Source: Eremophila alpestris peregrina
Lineage: Eukaryota > Chordata > Aves > Passeriformes > Alaudidae
Reading direction: 5' to 3'
Assembly: GCA_009792885.1 (NCBI GenBank)
Contig: WMCF01000009.1
Coordinates: 230,420 to 294,419 of the forward strand
Length of the DNA stretch: 64,000 bases
In this document: positions 24,443 to 38,516 of the stretch, piece by piece
Numbering within the stretch: the stretch's first letter is position 1
How the letters are laid out: every line of letters begins with the position of its first letter
Notes under the pieces: model-generated
The model's input: only the letters and a program-made list of their open reading frames with translations
The model's database searches: none
What the model was told of the DNA's origin: nothing
Program-made: the position numbers and the translations under genes

Positions 24443-25001
24443 CAATTGGTCTTTAAGCCCAGCTGGAAATTAAGCACCCTGCAGCTGCTCACTCAAACCC
24501 CCCACTCTTCCTCCCCAAACCTGGTGGAATGGGGAGAAGAATCAAAGTAAAATTTGTAGGTTGGGATAAGAACAGTTTAATAATTGAAAATAAAATACAG
24601 TAATAATGTAAATAATAATGATAATAAAAAGGGAAACACAAGCAATGCATAATACAATTGCTCACCACCTGCTGACTGATGCCAGAACCCCCCCTTCTGA
24701 ACCCAGATCAGCTCCTCCTCTTCCTCCTCTGTCTCCCCACTTTATGTACAGAGCATGATGCTACATGGTCTGGAATATTCCTCTGGCCAGTTTGGATCAC
24801 CTGTCTCAGCTGCATCTCCTCCCAATTTCCCGTGCACCCCCAACTTCCTTTCCAGCATGGCAGTACAAAAATCAGAGCCTTGGCTCTGTGCAAGCCCTGC
24901 TCAGCAATAACAAAAACATCTCAGAGTTATCAACACTGTTTAAAACATAGTCACATACTAGCCACTGTGGAGACAATTCTACCCCAGCCAAAACCAGCAC
25001 G
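24443..25001 (-). mobile_element. solo LTR of an ERV-L-type endogenous retrovirus
   Basis: Read on the - strand, the segment begins with GTGCTGGTTTTGGCTGGGGT. It contains GGTGATCCAAACTGGCCAGA and GAATATTCCAGACCATG, followed by a T/A-rich ATTATTATTTACATT stretch with AATTATTAAACTG. It ends near GGTTTGGGGAGGAAGAG and GGGCTTAAAGACC. This is the layout I remember for the abundant ERV-L-type LTR of songbirds, about 550 bp long. Both tips deviate from the expected TGT...ACA, and I see no clear 5-bp target duplication, so the copy looks old. No internal retroviral gene is attached. The 184-residue open frame at 24679-25233 is an incidental reading of the reverse strand. Confidence 0.75.
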
Positions 25002-28000
25002 TGATACCAAAAAAGAAGTGTGGCTCCATAAGAAGAAAAAAATAATGAGGGTAAAGTTTAGCAAACATTTAAACTGTCAGAGAGCTGATAATAAGAATAG
25101 AGATTCTATCAAAGCCATGCCCTTAGGTGGAGAAGGGACTAAACTGACAAATGAAAAGATTGTCCTTTTTCAGACGCAGGGCCAATCACGTGATGAGTCT
25201 GTGACTGTCTTGGATGGAGAACGAATGTGCTGACTGGACTGTGACAGGCAGTCTGGATGTCTAGTGATGTGCTTTGACATCTTCTTTGTGATTTTGCTAG
25301 TGTAGATGGCTTTGATCAAAGCATATGGCCCTCCCATGCATCTTCAAAAGCAGTTTGATTGTCCCAGTTAAAATTTGGTTACTCTTGGAGTAAGGGAATG
25401 CTTGCTATGGAAACACAGCCAAATGTTATCCATCTCACTACCAAACAAGTATCCTTGCCTGAGGAGAAGTGACAGATGGCTTACCATGCGTAACCCTGTA
25501 ATTCACAACCTGCTTTATGTGGATCTCCTGGCTATTGCTTTCTTCTCTCCCTCATTTCCATTTCCATTCCCATTCCCACTCCCACCATTTCTTGGGCTTT
25601 TGCCATCACCCTCCCACTCTCTCCCCCTTCCTATATTGTTGCCTCTCTCCCGCAGCACTGCTTCTGCACCCTCCCTGCACTTTTCTTGTAAACACAAACT
25701 GAACTGCAGGTCTGAGGGGATGTCTGCCAGCATGAGGCAGTAGGGAAAGCCACTGTGGTGCTGCTCCTCTTTATCCACATTCTCATTAGTGTTACATATC
25801 TCAGCTCCTGTAAAGTGCTCTTATGACTTGTTATGGTCTGACACGTGAAAATTTTTCATCTCAAAGCATTTCATTCTGTTTAAATGACAAGGGAGACAAT
25901 GTGTAAAGTGCTTACTTTGTTTACACTGCAGTGTCTGTGGCAAGTTTCACTCAGCTCCTCAGCTGTGATTAATTTTGTTTGTTGCAATGTAAAGCTTAAC
26001 TTGGTACATGTGCAAGTTGGAGTGTTGGGGTACATTTCAGAGGAGAAATCAGGTTTGGATACATACAGAATCCTCCTGAATCTATACCCAAATGTTAAAC
26101 TTTTTAAAGCTCATCAAAACTTGCTCAATTATTACATTATTTAGTTGCAGTGGATGCCAGAAGTACTGAAGATGAAACCCCAGATAAATGAATCATGTCA
26201 CTTCTGGAGTGACAGGAAGTACGATCTCTCCCTCTCTTCTTGAACCTTCCCACTTAAGAGATATAGGTCACAGAGGTTGAATAAAGTTCAAAGAAGATTG
26301 TCTAAACTGGATTTATTGAAAGCAAATCACATTCAAATTGCACAATTCCCTGTTGGAGTGCTTTACACCTGCTTTCCTTAATTACTTCAGTGACAGTTAC
26401 TCATTGTCATTGTAACTTCTGCTCGCCTGTGAATGGCCTGGGTAGGCTGGTGTGTGTTTCTGGACAGGGGCAGCAGCACATTTCAATGGGTGCTGGCACC
26501 GTGTTAGAAATTTTGCCACTCAGTTCAGTGGTAAATGTGAAATTCAGAGGGAGCTGTGGCCTGCTGCCATTTGCAGGCTGTAAAGACAAGGGGTGCTGCA
26601 AAAGGACACGTGTTTCGTGCAAAGGCTCAGACTGTGAAATAAGTTTGGGAGAAAGTGCAGCTCCACTTTTACTTTCTGCCCCATTGTGACACGCAGTGAG
26701 CAGAAACCTTTGGTCTTTTGAAAGCCTCCTCCTTTTGCATTTCTCCTTAAATGGCCCTGCAAGGAAATAGAAACAGACTGACTCTATTACACAGACTGGG
26801 AGTTCTGTGCAAGTTTCCCAAAAACTGTTAGAAGTTTTAAATTTATGAACTGAAGGAATCCTTATTTGAAGACTTTAGGGAGTGAGAATATTTGAAAAAT
26901 TAGCTGCCAATAATCAAATTTAAAAGGAAGCTTTGAACCAAAACACTGCACAATTTTTTGCTTTAAATAAAAGCAGATGATGCCCAACACTGGCCCAATA
27001 TGTGGTAAACTTTGTATATACCTCCCAGTCAGATATTTTAACAATAGTAACCTAGAAATATCAACAGAATTGCAATTAGAAAATGTTGTTAATGATTTAA
27101 AGACACATATGATTACAATACAAATGGGGAGGGTGAAGGGTAAAAAACCTCCCATGGTTTATATTGCTATAGTTGCCAGATTGCTGCATTTTTTGTTAGA
27201 TGAGGTCTCCAGATCAGGGGTAATTTCTCAAGATGTGTAAAATTTCTTAACAATTTAAATCAGGATAAACGCCAATCTTAATAAAATGAAGCCAATCCTA
27301 AAACAAACAAAGAAATAAAAATCCCAACAACCCTGACATATGTAATTAGTTTTAATTTCAGCTTTATAGCTTGTCTTCTCAAGGAAAAACTCGATTTTGT
27401 TTAATTGATGAGGTGGAAACCTGTTGCTCAATAGAGAGAAAAGTTCTTACATTATTTGTGAGGGGGTTTTGGTGTTGGGATAGTTTGTTTGCTTTGTTAA
27501 TTACAAGGATGAATTAAAGATTTAGGAACGACCCCTGGGGAAAAGTTTAGGCTAACAATTTGGAGAAGATGCATTTTGGGGGAAAAATTCACTTAGCTTT
27601 GCTGTGTGAAAAGATCTACTGATTCAGTTGGACTATTCATAAAAGAAAGACTAAAGAAGCTGAGGAGTAAGACTTTCTAAATTACCTGAAATTACTTCTT
27701 TAAGTGTTTATGTAAAGGGAGGGAGAGGAGAATAGAGTAACAAAGTACAGTGGGGCTTGTAGAAAAGAAGCATATTTTGGAGCTAAGTAAAACTAAGCAG
27801 GATGGAGAAGGTCAGCCTGTGGCTAGAAGAAAGAAAGAAGCATTGAAAGGAAATTCTGAAGAATTAGATGAGAAGGAGCATTTAAAAGGAAAGAACTAGA
27901 GAACGTGGAGTGCTGGTGCCATAGAAGGCACTACTGTCTGAATGCTCTTTGCTGGAAAAGCAAAATTTTGCTTTTAGGAAGATCACAGTTTTTGTTTGTT

Positions 28001-29529
28001 CAGTGGCAACACAATGCAGAAAGCAGTGATAAAAAGAATATTGTCTCCAGTTTGTATAAATTGTTCCAGGTGAAATTTGATTCAAGTGATGCTTATTCTG
28101 GCAGCCAGGAGTCATAAAGTAGGGTTGAGCTACTAAGGGTCTGGGCTCTCCAGGGAGAAGCAGGAGCTGATACCATTAGAAAAAGATTCAGGAACAATTT
28201 GTGGAAAATTTCTTCTTAATAATAAAACCCAGAGTTGTGTGTCAGGTATTTTGGATAAGGCCATACTTCAGGTTACATGTTTGCAGCAAGAATTGGGGAT
28301 TAGAAGCATTTAGTGGCACTGTAGGGAAAGACATCTATACCAGATCTTTTAAAGTCTCTAGCCACTGTTTCGTAAGGAAAAAAATACAAAGTATGACTGG
28401 TGGTGTTTTCTGAGGATAAATTATGATCTATTTTCACCTCTATTTTCAGGACCTGGCCCTAACAGTTATCATACATAACACCTGCCATAATAATGTGCTT
28501 CCCAGGCATTCTTGTCTGCAACTTGGTCAGAGTGAACTTTAAGTGTATATAAACAAAGGGACTACATGTTTATTTCTCAGAATTTATTTTATTATGGGTA
28601 GCTTCCTTGTAAGGTAATTTTACCTGCCATTTTAACAACAAAACATCTTCATATTTGCCATCAGTTTTTAAACTGAAATAGTCATACCTCTAGATATTCT
28701 GTCAGAAAGCAACAAGTTTTTGTGGTTTAAAAACCCAAAGCCAAAGTTTCCCAAGTTCCAAGTCAAAGTGCAGAAGACTATCAAGGTAAATTAAGTTTTA
28801 TACAGATAAATAAAGATAAATAAAGGTAACATTTTCAGCACTAATTCTTGTTAACTTGTTAGGAGATGAACTCTTGCACAGCTTATTGAAAGTGATTCTA
28901 TACCAGGAATCATTTTTTGAAATATATTGCATAAAAATAATCCTCCTATTTGAACAGCAGGAAGGATTCATCTCCAGAAATGTTTGCCAGGACTGTGCAT
29001 GTGTTGAAATTTGTCACAGAAGAGATCAATAAGTGGGCACTGCTTGAAAAGTAAATCACCTGGGGTGAGCCAGGGAATTGTCATTGTAGTGGAAGTATCT
29101 CAGTAGAAAGAGGTATCTGTCCCTGTTCATTAGAAAGGAAAATGAAGAGGGATGGAGGGAATGAGGAGGGTGGATTGACTAATATAAAGAATAACTGTGG
29201 GGGGTTAACTCTTCCTGTTTGTGCTGTCAGAACTCGTGCTTTGAGTTAATTGATGTCTTCGGGGACCCCAGAAGGAGGCAACAAATTGTCTCCTCATTCT
29301 ACCAAATTCACTGACTTGACAAAGTGGTCTGCTCAAATGTAGAGGCAGAACATTAAATGGAGCTAAAATAAGATATCTGCATTTGTAACAAATGCACTGC
29401 ATTAGGAAATGTAGAGAGCAGTGAAAGGTAAAAATTGTTCATATTATTCCAAGGAATTATGTATGAATACAGCAAAGAAAAGCAGAATAAACCCAGCTAA
29501 TTAACAACCACTGAGATCTCCTACTCAAA
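25002..29529. other. intergenic or intronic DNA, no gene seen
   Basis: A short (TTCCAT)n-like pyrimidine-rich microsatellite lies at about 25553-25590. A slightly GC-richer patch with small frames on both strands lies at 26390-26770 and is unrecognised. The remainder is unique AT-rich sequence. Confidence 0.55.
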
Positions 29530-29615
29530 GCCGGTTTAAAAACAACAGGGCTCATTCCATTAATTTCAGTGGACTTGCATTGAGGAACTTTATTGGTGGG
29601 AGGGGGGAAGACCTC
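29530..29615. repeat. degraded amniote repeat, related to 7130-7260
   Basis: CATTCCATTAATTTCAGTGG at 29554-29573 followed by ACTTGCATTG is nearly the same as the core at 7176-7206, and both are followed by a G-rich stretch. Two dispersed copies 22 kb apart show this is a repeat and not unique sequence. Confidence 0.5.
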
Positions 29616-32600
29616 ATATATCATGAACGAAAGTCTTCCATTACAGGCAGTATATCCAGCAGATTCAAGAAACTCACTAGATTTTCTTTCTATCTTGTTA
29701 CTCTGTTTTGATATCAGCAGGGAAAGAACAGCCTGTAAAGGTGGAAAGGAATGGAAATATTGTCTGTGAAATCTTGCAGAATTTAACTTATTGAAAGTAG
29801 CAGGGATTATCAATTTTATCTGGATTTTCAGAGAATTTAATTTAAAAAATGTTTGTTATTCATAACTTCTTTGGAGTTTGTGTGTGTGAAACTGCACACG
29901 CAATAAAGCATTTTATGACTGCTGGGCAATAAAATTCCACTAGTTCTATACAAATGTAGTGTTTGGTGAAATACAGCCTGTGGAGAGCAGGAAATCCCAA
30001 AGACATGCAACTTTACTGCCAAAGAACTGGCATAACAAAGGCTAATAAATGGAACTAATTCTCAGAGTCTCGAGACATTGTCCAAAATGGGAGTTTGATT
30101 TCTGAAACTTGAACAATACTACAGAAAGAATACTGTTTTTCAGCAGTAACTTTGTTAACCATGACTCTGCCCTTGTGTTTCCTACATTCTTTTTACTCCC
30201 CAGCTTTTTCAACATGTGAGACAAGACTCTGATTGACAACAGCTTTATTCACTGCATAGCCCCTGCAGAAGGTTCACCCTGCAAGTTACATTCACACTCT
30301 TCAGGATTAAAAAAGAGGAGTTTACTGTAATGTGATTGTATTTAAATGCCTCTAAGATTATGGAAAATAATGCCTTAAGATGATTTATGATGACTGAAGC
30401 CCATGGTCCAGCTGGTCTCTTGCAGTTCCTGCAAGCCTTTAAGCCTACATCATAATTCAGGCACACTAGGCTGGCTGTTCCAGAAACTGCTAAGTTTTAA
30501 GCATTTGGTTTTTTTAAGTCTTGTTATGGGAAGCATATCAACAACAAACAGTGCTAGTGTCTGTAACAAGAATTCCACATGGAATTCCACTAATTTTTGA
30601 GTTATATTTTGCTGAGGACTTGATGAACAGCTAGCTATGCTCTGCCTTAATGTTATTGTCATTAGTTAAGAATTTCTAATGAAAGTAGAAGGAGTACTTC
30701 TTTCATATTTGACAACCTGAAGCCTTTCAGAGAATCAGGTACAAAAGTGTTTTCTGGAAAATAGAAAGCAAATTTAGCAATCTTTTTTTCTCTTTTCTCA
30801 TAGACATCCAGGGTAAAAGAAGCAGATATCCTGTGTGGGATTTGTGCTACTAACACAGCCTGAGAATAAAGCTTTTGCATGAATTCACTTTGTAAAAGTC
30901 ATTATAAAAGACAGCGTCTGTCTATACACTACTGAAGACAAGGACTTTATCTGAGCACTGCTGATATCTCTGCTGATAAACTGGTATTGCATTTCTTGCT
31001 ACCACTTTCTCTTAAGAGCCATAATAGACCTGTACAATCACTAGGGAATAAAAATATCAGATAAACAACTCCTAGTATCTGTCTTAAATCTCTCCCTAAT
31101 TGACCAAATACATTTCAGTACTAGTTTAATTAGGTGTCTGTCCAAAAAGAATCAAATACCTATTCAAAGCCTCGAGCAGTTAAAATAGATCTAGAGGTTG
31201 GCAACCAGCAAATGCTCCCATTCACAGAAGCTGGTGTGAGTTGTTGCCTGGTTTGTGTTTGCCTTTTCCAAAAATTGGTACCCTCTGGCAAGCAGCAGCT
31301 CTGTCTTCTCCCTCTCTATTGTTGCCAGTGCCATATTTGATGTAAAGACAGGTATTACTGTGGTCTTTGTTCTACCAACTCAGAAACCACTAACTAATAT
31401 TTGCTTCACTGTTCAACATTTTGCTTGCTCAGGGATGAATACAGTGACAAAGACAGAAAGACAGGAATGGCTTCTTGGGCAAAGCAAAGTTGATCTAAAA
31501 TGAGCTAAATCTGTTTTCAGTGGATTTTGCCTGGCATAGTGGAGAAATGAATAAAGCATGGGGCTTTGGTGACAGAAGTTCCACAAAATAAAACTGAGAC
31601 CATGGTAAGGTGCAAGGGAAATGATTCGAGGTCTTGTCTCTTGTTTACCTCCCTGCACTGCTGTCAGAGGATGCTTGACTGTAGGGCTTGTTGGGTTGTC
31701 CCAACTTTGTCAGCATTCTCCTAAGCTTTCCCTCAAAACAAACAGCTCAACAAGCAAGCAGGAAATAAAGAGAAACAAGAGGAACATCCATGTCTTTGCA
31801 CTTCAAATGATAAGCCATGTTGCCCTGAAAGTTTACTTTGCAACCCTGATTACTAATTGCATCTGTCTGAATGGTTGTCTGTGGGTCCATTATGCATGCT
31901 CTGCTTAATATTCTTCTGGATGCCTTTGTGAAACTATTATCCTGTAGCATTCAAGTGTGTTTCTTTCCAGAAGTGCATTAAGTAACATGACTGACGTCTG
32001 TCACATATTTTTTCTCTTGTCTCTGAAAACACACCTATGTCTTGCTTCAATCAAGCAACTCATATCAAAGTTATTGTAAAAGGGAATTCATCCTTCTACA
32101 CAAGGATAAACTGATTATTAATGCAACTAACAACGACAGTGTTGTAATATCTGGAGGCTGCTTGACCTGTGAGAAATTGTTGGCCTTGCTGAAGATGATG
32201 GGTGGGCTAGTTGTTGGAATGAGTAGAAATGCCAAGCTATTTTGTGAAATAAACTATTTTAAGCAGGAGAAGCTTACATATGAGGTTCACACCAGCCACA
32301 GAGGGGCATGAGCTGCAATAGAGGAATATCCTCTCAGGCAAATTTACTGTTGCTCCCTACACTTAACATGGAAAGTGCACCATACAGAATTTTGATTTAT
32401 GGAACAGTCCCTCTGCATTTTATTTTCTTCTCTAGAACAGTGAGAAGGCTGTTGATGGGACTGATGGAACATGCAGGTGCTATGAATTTTATTGGTGGAG
32501 GTTTGAAATAGAAAGCAAAGATAAGGTCAGGAAACAGGAATGGTATTGCCATGTGTGGCAACAGGGCTCTGAGAAGGGAAGCAGACTTGGGAAATGAAGC

Positions 32601-34403
32601 TGCAGGGGTGATGAGGAAGAGTTTGCCTATTAGTCAACAAAATACTTTTGATGAAGCAGCAGAATGTGCCTCGGCTGAAGCTGACCAGCAGCATTGTTAA
32701 ATGGCAATTTAACAGCCACCACTGCTATCTGTTCAGCACCCAGCTAACTCATCTTCTGGACTAAAGAAAGAGTAGATGTTCCTAGCATTTTTATATATCT
32801 CTGGCAACCCTGTCATTCCATCCAAGTATCAGCTGCTGTATATATTTTGCATGACCGTGTATTGTGTCAAGGTCTTGCTGTTCTCTGGCCTGCTGAGCTC
32901 CTCACGTTGTCCTTACTTTCACAGAAATGTATCAAAGAATCAAGGCATGCACCCAGCTGGAAAAGCTCTTACTGTTTTCTTATTTCAGCTTGTTTCCAAC
33001 CACTTGTTTCCTATCCAGCCCCTGCCAAGTGACATATACTGTGACTAATGAGCTACAAAGACATGCTATAACCTTGAAGATTCCTATAATAAAAAATCAG
33101 TGGGATGAAAGGGATAGGCCACACCTCTTTCATGTGAAATTCCAGCTTTTAATTCTATGTAACTCACTGATATACCAGTGATGGGCCTGAGTTCTCATTT
33201 CATGTGGGACTGTCCATGAGACTACATAGCATTTCTGAGCCTACCAGCCAGTAAGGGACAGTTCACTTTGGCAACCATATGTGTGAGCAAAAGAAACAAG
33301 AACTGTCTCTCAGATAAAAATATTATTTGGTGACTCTGTCTCTGGTAAGAATTATTTGTTAGCAATCTTTCTCACTGTACTTTTAAAATTTTAAAATTAG
33401 ATTAATATTAAGCTAATGAAATATACATGCTCCTTGGACCTGAAGACAAGCCCTAAAGATGATTTAAAGGATGGTGCTTCATATAATTTAATGCAATCAC
33501 TGTAATCCTTAAAAAAGAAAATTAAAAGAACACAAACCCCAACGGCCCAGCATCCTAAATCGGAGGGGGAAATTTGTTGTGGAGATATTTTTGTATACAC
33601 ACTGGTTTCATGGCTGCAGGATGGTTTTAACAGGCCTCCAGCTGGCAAACAATAATAGTTAGATAAAAGTCTTCAGTGTGCTAGAACCCTCTTTTAAAAT
33701 CTCTGCTTGTTCCCATCAGAAAAACAGAGCCGATTTTCCCCTTCACCACCTTAGAACTGTTGCAGCAGGTAAAGGAAAGTGTTTTTCCTAGGAAGAGTGC
33801 TTTGTGGGCTGAAAGGTGACGTATAGAATCTACTGCAGTCCCTAGTTCTGACTTTACATGGGAACGGTGGGACACCTTCTCTATGCTGTGACAAGCCACA
33901 GCCCAAGTCCTGAGGACTTTCAGCAACTCAGCCTATTGCAAAAAGGGCAAGAACACCAGCATGTGCAGGAGCTGTGGTACATGTGCCCTGCATGTTCCCT
34001 TGCAGTTCAAAGCATGAATGAATACTCTGCTCCTCTGACACTATTATTTATGGAACCACCTCAGCAGTGTGACAATCCTGCAGCACTTAAAAGTGGCCTG
34101 TGCATAAAGGCTGTGTTTTGGGTCACAGATTTTATCACAGTACACCTAGTAAGCAGATTGTAGCTGAGACATTTATCCCTTTGAGGCACAGAGTACATCT
34201 TGTCTGGTGAGTCTGATACGGAGGTCCCCATGACCTACAACCAGTCATCCATTAAATCTAATTTCTATTAGATTAAATCAGGCCCTGTGGTCTACCTGAA
34301 TATTGATTCAGCACTGAAAAAATTCTCAAGTATTTTTATTCCTTAGTAATTGTTCAGCTATTGCAAAGTCTGATTCAAAATTATGTAGACATCGTGCAGG
34401 ATC
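29616..34403. other. intergenic or intronic DNA, no gene seen
   Basis: A perfect 8-bp palindrome pair AATCTAAT/ATTAGATT sits around 34255-34274. Many 60-100-residue frames occur on both strands and none is recognisable. The 101-residue frame at 33858-34163 overlaps an opposite-strand frame and has no known domain. Confidence 0.55.
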
Positions 34404-34444
34404 TGCCCACAGGAATCTGATTAAATTCAGCATCCCTGTGGGCA
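34404..34444. repeat. 13-bp inverted repeat, one mismatch, 15-nt loop
   Basis: TGCCCACAGGAAT (34404-34416) pairs with ATCCCTGTGGGCA (34432-34444) over 12 of 13 positions. The surroundings (GTGCAGGATC upstream) resemble old palindromic amniote repeats, so this may be another relic of that kind. Confidence 0.6.
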
Positions 34445-34559
34445 TAGCCCTTCTTCTAAGGCCTAGCAGGGTTCACCACAAGCTTAACTTTAGGCATAAA
34501 GCAGTTCTTGCCCCAAAGAGGCAAATTTTAAGTGATATCCCTGCTGATTAACTAAGGAC

Positions 34560-34700
34560 ACAAAACATACAGATGAATGTAAGTAGAGAAATCAAATGGA
34601 CACCTACTGCAAAAGCAGGCTGTTTGCATGATAAATAGTCGAATATATGAATAGCAGTAATTGCAGATTAATAGGCCTATCATAAGACTTTCAAAAAGAA
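34560..34700. other. candidate conserved noncoding element
   Basis: TTTGCATGATAAATAG and GTAATTGCAGATTAATAG lie in non-repetitive, frame-free sequence. An octamer-like ATTTGCAT-type word and homeodomain-like cores are present. The support is texture only. Confidence 0.2.
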
Positions 34701-35269
34701 GGAGATATTCTAACTCTAGCTCTAAAAAATGAAATAAATGCTATTAAGGAGAAATCTAATCTTGAAAATTGATTTAGACTGAGAGAGAAAGAAAGCTTTT
34801 GGGTCAATTTTGGCTTCTTTGTAACTAAAAAATAATGCTGTATTCTGTAGCAGTATGGGAGTATTTAGCAAGTAGAGCATAGTCCTTGGAATTGCTAACT
34901 GCTTCCAGTTGTCATTCATTTCAGTGGGAGTGTAGAATGTTCAGAAGAAAAATTTGATTTAATATCTTTCAAAAACTGGGGAAGCTTTTGTGTTGTGCTC
35001 AGCCCAGTGATGCAGGAACATAACCAAGACCTGCCTATGATATGTGAGAAGAATCAAATCATGTGGCAGTGCCTGTAGGGGCTGAAAATCCAGCTTGTTA
35101 GCTTTCTCTAAAGGTCTGTCTGAAGAATTCTTGTCCTAGTTATGTGACTGGGAAGATAAATGACTTTTAAAATACTATCCATATTTTAAAAACAACTCAG
35201 AGAGTGCAGCTATTGTATCTGATACATTGTTCCAGTGCATACTTCTTAATAGTTACTATAATTTTCATG

Positions 35270-35430
35270 CCAGCAAAAAGCACATATTAATTACTGTTGA
35301 AACTAGTGATCCCGCAGTATTAATATCACTTTAAATGCTTCATAAATAGTAACATTGAAGTTTTTATAGAACTTCATAGCAAAACAGGCTTTCAGTTGTT
35401 AATGTGCATTTAAATGAACTCCTAATTCTG
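35270..35430. other. candidate conserved noncoding element
   Basis: TATTAATTACTGTTG, AGTATTAATATCACTTTAAA and TTAATGTGCATTTAAATG lie close together in non-repetitive DNA. The support is texture only. Confidence 0.2.
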
Positions 35431-38400
35431 CATCAAAGCTTGGCCTGCTGGAGGGTGGGAATGACAAGGGAACAACGGCAAAACTCAGAAGTCAAGGGAA
35501 TTGAGATGGTGTCATGACTCAGCTGTTCTGCCAATTAGTACCATTTAAAAACAATCAGCATATGTCCCACCCCAAGCTTCTTAAAGATTCCATGTACTGT
35601 TGGAAAAGCAAATAAATCAAAATCACTTCTGTCATAAACAAAGCACATAAAAGGAGGGGGGGAAGCTGACTTAAACAAATATAGAAAAAGAGGTCAGTAA
35701 ATGAACTATTGCCTAAGAGCTGGAGGTTCTGATCAAGAACATGAAGATCTCCCACTGAAATCTTCGCCAGTCTTGTGCCAGAAAGTAAGGCTCTAACTCT
35801 GTTCTAAAAATAATTGTCATAAGGTTAAGTGAGATCTCCAAAAGTGATTGGTAAGTTTAAGTTGATTAATATCAAAATTCCTTATAATGTTTTGATTTCA
35901 GTAGAATACAGAACATATTACAACTGAAAAATAATGTTTGTTTTTTATTTTGCTTTACTTATTGACACATTTTAGAAATAATTGGGTAAAAATTGTCTAT
36001 ATATACAGAATTAAATGATTTTATAGTAGGCTGTAAGCTAAAGAAATATTGTATCTTTCACATTTTAGAAGCTATGCTTGTATTTACTCTTTTTGAATTG
36101 CTTCAAGCTGAGCAGCAGAGGCTGGTGAGACTTCCTATGATAGTTGGGACTACCTAGGATGGTTCCCAATATATGAAAATATGCATCAGAGCATCAGGCT
36201 CGTATTTCTTTTCACACTTACTGCCTGGAATGGTACAGCATGCTCTTGAGTGTAAGTAAATTACATGAATAGTCAAACCCATTACTTAAAGTATAGACTG
36301 GCTGACAGAAACTGGGCAAGAAAAGTTTACTGATCACATCAGCTGCTTGTCAGTGTGTTAGAAAATCTTTCTGGGAAAATCTCATTTTCAGGTTTTGAGC
36401 CTTAAGAAATTAGTTCACTCTTTTCAAAATTTAAAAAAAGGTACATCTATCAGATTTGGCTAATGGTTATCTGACTTCTCCAGTTGATCCAGCATTTTTA
36501 TTTCTTCTATATGTCTATGGATGAAAGTGTCCTGCATGTACTACTTGATGTTTCTCTATCACTCTCACTAGAAAAAGTGTAATTTAAGAAAAGTAGCAAG
36601 CTTTTCTTAAGTAATTCTCCTTATCTGGTGTGCTTGGGCAAATAATGCACATTTTCTGTTGATCAGGTGGTACTTCAGAGTACCAGACAATTTCTTACTA
36701 TTTCACTGACATTCAAGTTGCTTTATTCCTCAGATTTCTTGTTTATGTCTGTAATTTCTTTCACAGATTTATTGTGCTGAGGTTTTCTCTCTTTCATTAG
36801 AGTCACTTAAGCTGTTAAAGGGACATAAATTAAAGTAAAAATGTGAAGCTGATGAATAAGTGAATACTGTTGCTAGGCATTACCCTTAATATTACTGTGT
36901 ATGAAAGTGGGGAGATGCGGTGAATAGGATACAGAGGTACTTCGAACTCATTAAACTACTGTGCAAGACTTCAAGGGTAAAATAGTTGTAGCTTACAGCT
37001 GTTAATTTGTGTTCCTTTGCGAAGCTTTATGCTCAAGCACAAAGACACTGTGGCCTTGGAGTACTGTAATTGTAGATCTATTGACAGTATTTTAAAACCT
37101 TGAGGTTATTCATGCTGGCTTGCTCACCTGCAGTAAGTTCCAAAGTCTTGGAACAAGTGGAGCTAAAGTATTAATCAAAGCAGGGTTTTGTATACATTGA
37201 AGCATTTTAATTCTCTGGAATAGCTCATTCAATAATTCTTTCCAACCAGAGGTTTTATTTACTGTGTGACTGGGATCTAAGCACCCAGGACAGAAGAGTG
37301 GCTTTGTAAGCAATGCAATTTTCCTGTGGTCTACAGGTTTCTGCTCTGCTGGAGAAGGGTTACAGCGATTCTGCAGTGTGAAAGTAATAGCAAACTTAAC
37401 TTTGATATCACACTGGGTTTACGAAGATTTAAGAGCTTTTGTTAGTTCATCCGTTGTGTGTTTCATGGTGGTGTTGTCACTGTGTTCCTACACCATAATT
37501 TGATTGAGCACTGCTACTTTATCATAGAAGAAACTGTAAGGTTCAGCGATCCACTGCACCACCACTTCCATTTTCTCATTACAAAAATTGACCCTCTAGC
37601 TGTGGTTTGAAAGGGCTCAGACCACTGTCATTCAGGCTTCAAGACTGGTGAGCAGTAATAATAGTATAGGAAGTAGGAGCAGTAGTTATAGCAGCCTGGC
37701 ATTGTCCTCCCTTCCTGGAATCCATTTGGAATTTCACAGTACAGGCAGCGGGTGTCCTTTGCTACCTCCAGCGTGCATTGTGTTTCCCTGTAATCCCCTA
37801 TTTGTCATTAAATCATTTAAATGTATTAAGGCAACACACTGCAGGAACATTTTACCATGTTCCTTTTGCTTTGTGGGTGATTTTCCTCAACCTGCTTCAA
37901 TAGCCCAGAAATAGCCCAGCACTGTGTAAAAAAAAATAATAAAAATGTGGTGATACTTGTTTAAAACAAACTGATCTCCTGAATCTGCTCCCAAGCATGT
38001 TATACACCATGCTGCAAGATGCTCCTGCATGTGGGTGCCTAAATGAGACAAGACTATGGACCCTGCTACAAAAGGTCCAGCGCCTCAGGCCCTTAGCCAG
38101 GGGTTTAAGAGAGTAAACTTGTATTCCCCAGTCTGGAAACTCTTCCTTCTGTCCTTTGCAAATGCTCTTGGCAGACCTTGGATATCACTGCTGTGTTCTT
38201 GGGCCATACATGGCACATGGACCTCACTGAGTTTTCTCTCTGATATTTCACATTTTCCACTAAAGCAGTTCTGCAGAATCAGGGGAATGTGTACCCTGTC
38301 CACTGCTCTGTAGCTACATCAGATTTGGATTGTTCTATAGCAGGTCTAGAGGCAACCCTGCACATGGTGAAAAAGGAGTTTGGTCAGAGTTTGGGCAAGA

Positions 38401-38516
38401 AAAATCAGACTTTCCACAAAATAATATTTAAAATGTTTTTAACTACTGTCATTTGAATGGAAGCAGCTGAAACCTATGATTGAGTTTAAGTACCAAAGAG
38501 GGGGGATTGCTTTGGG
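35431..38516. other. intergenic or intronic DNA, no gene seen
   Basis: Unique AT-rich sequence. Small frames at 37110-37313, 37648-37914 and 38056-38313 are unrecognised. The last is mirrored by a - strand frame of similar length. Confidence 0.55.

Noticed and set aside
24679..25233. 184-residue open frame on the + strand, the longest in the window
   Set aside because: Its first part is the reverse strand of the ERV-L-type LTR and its composition (P, L, H rich) follows from that. No domain is visible.
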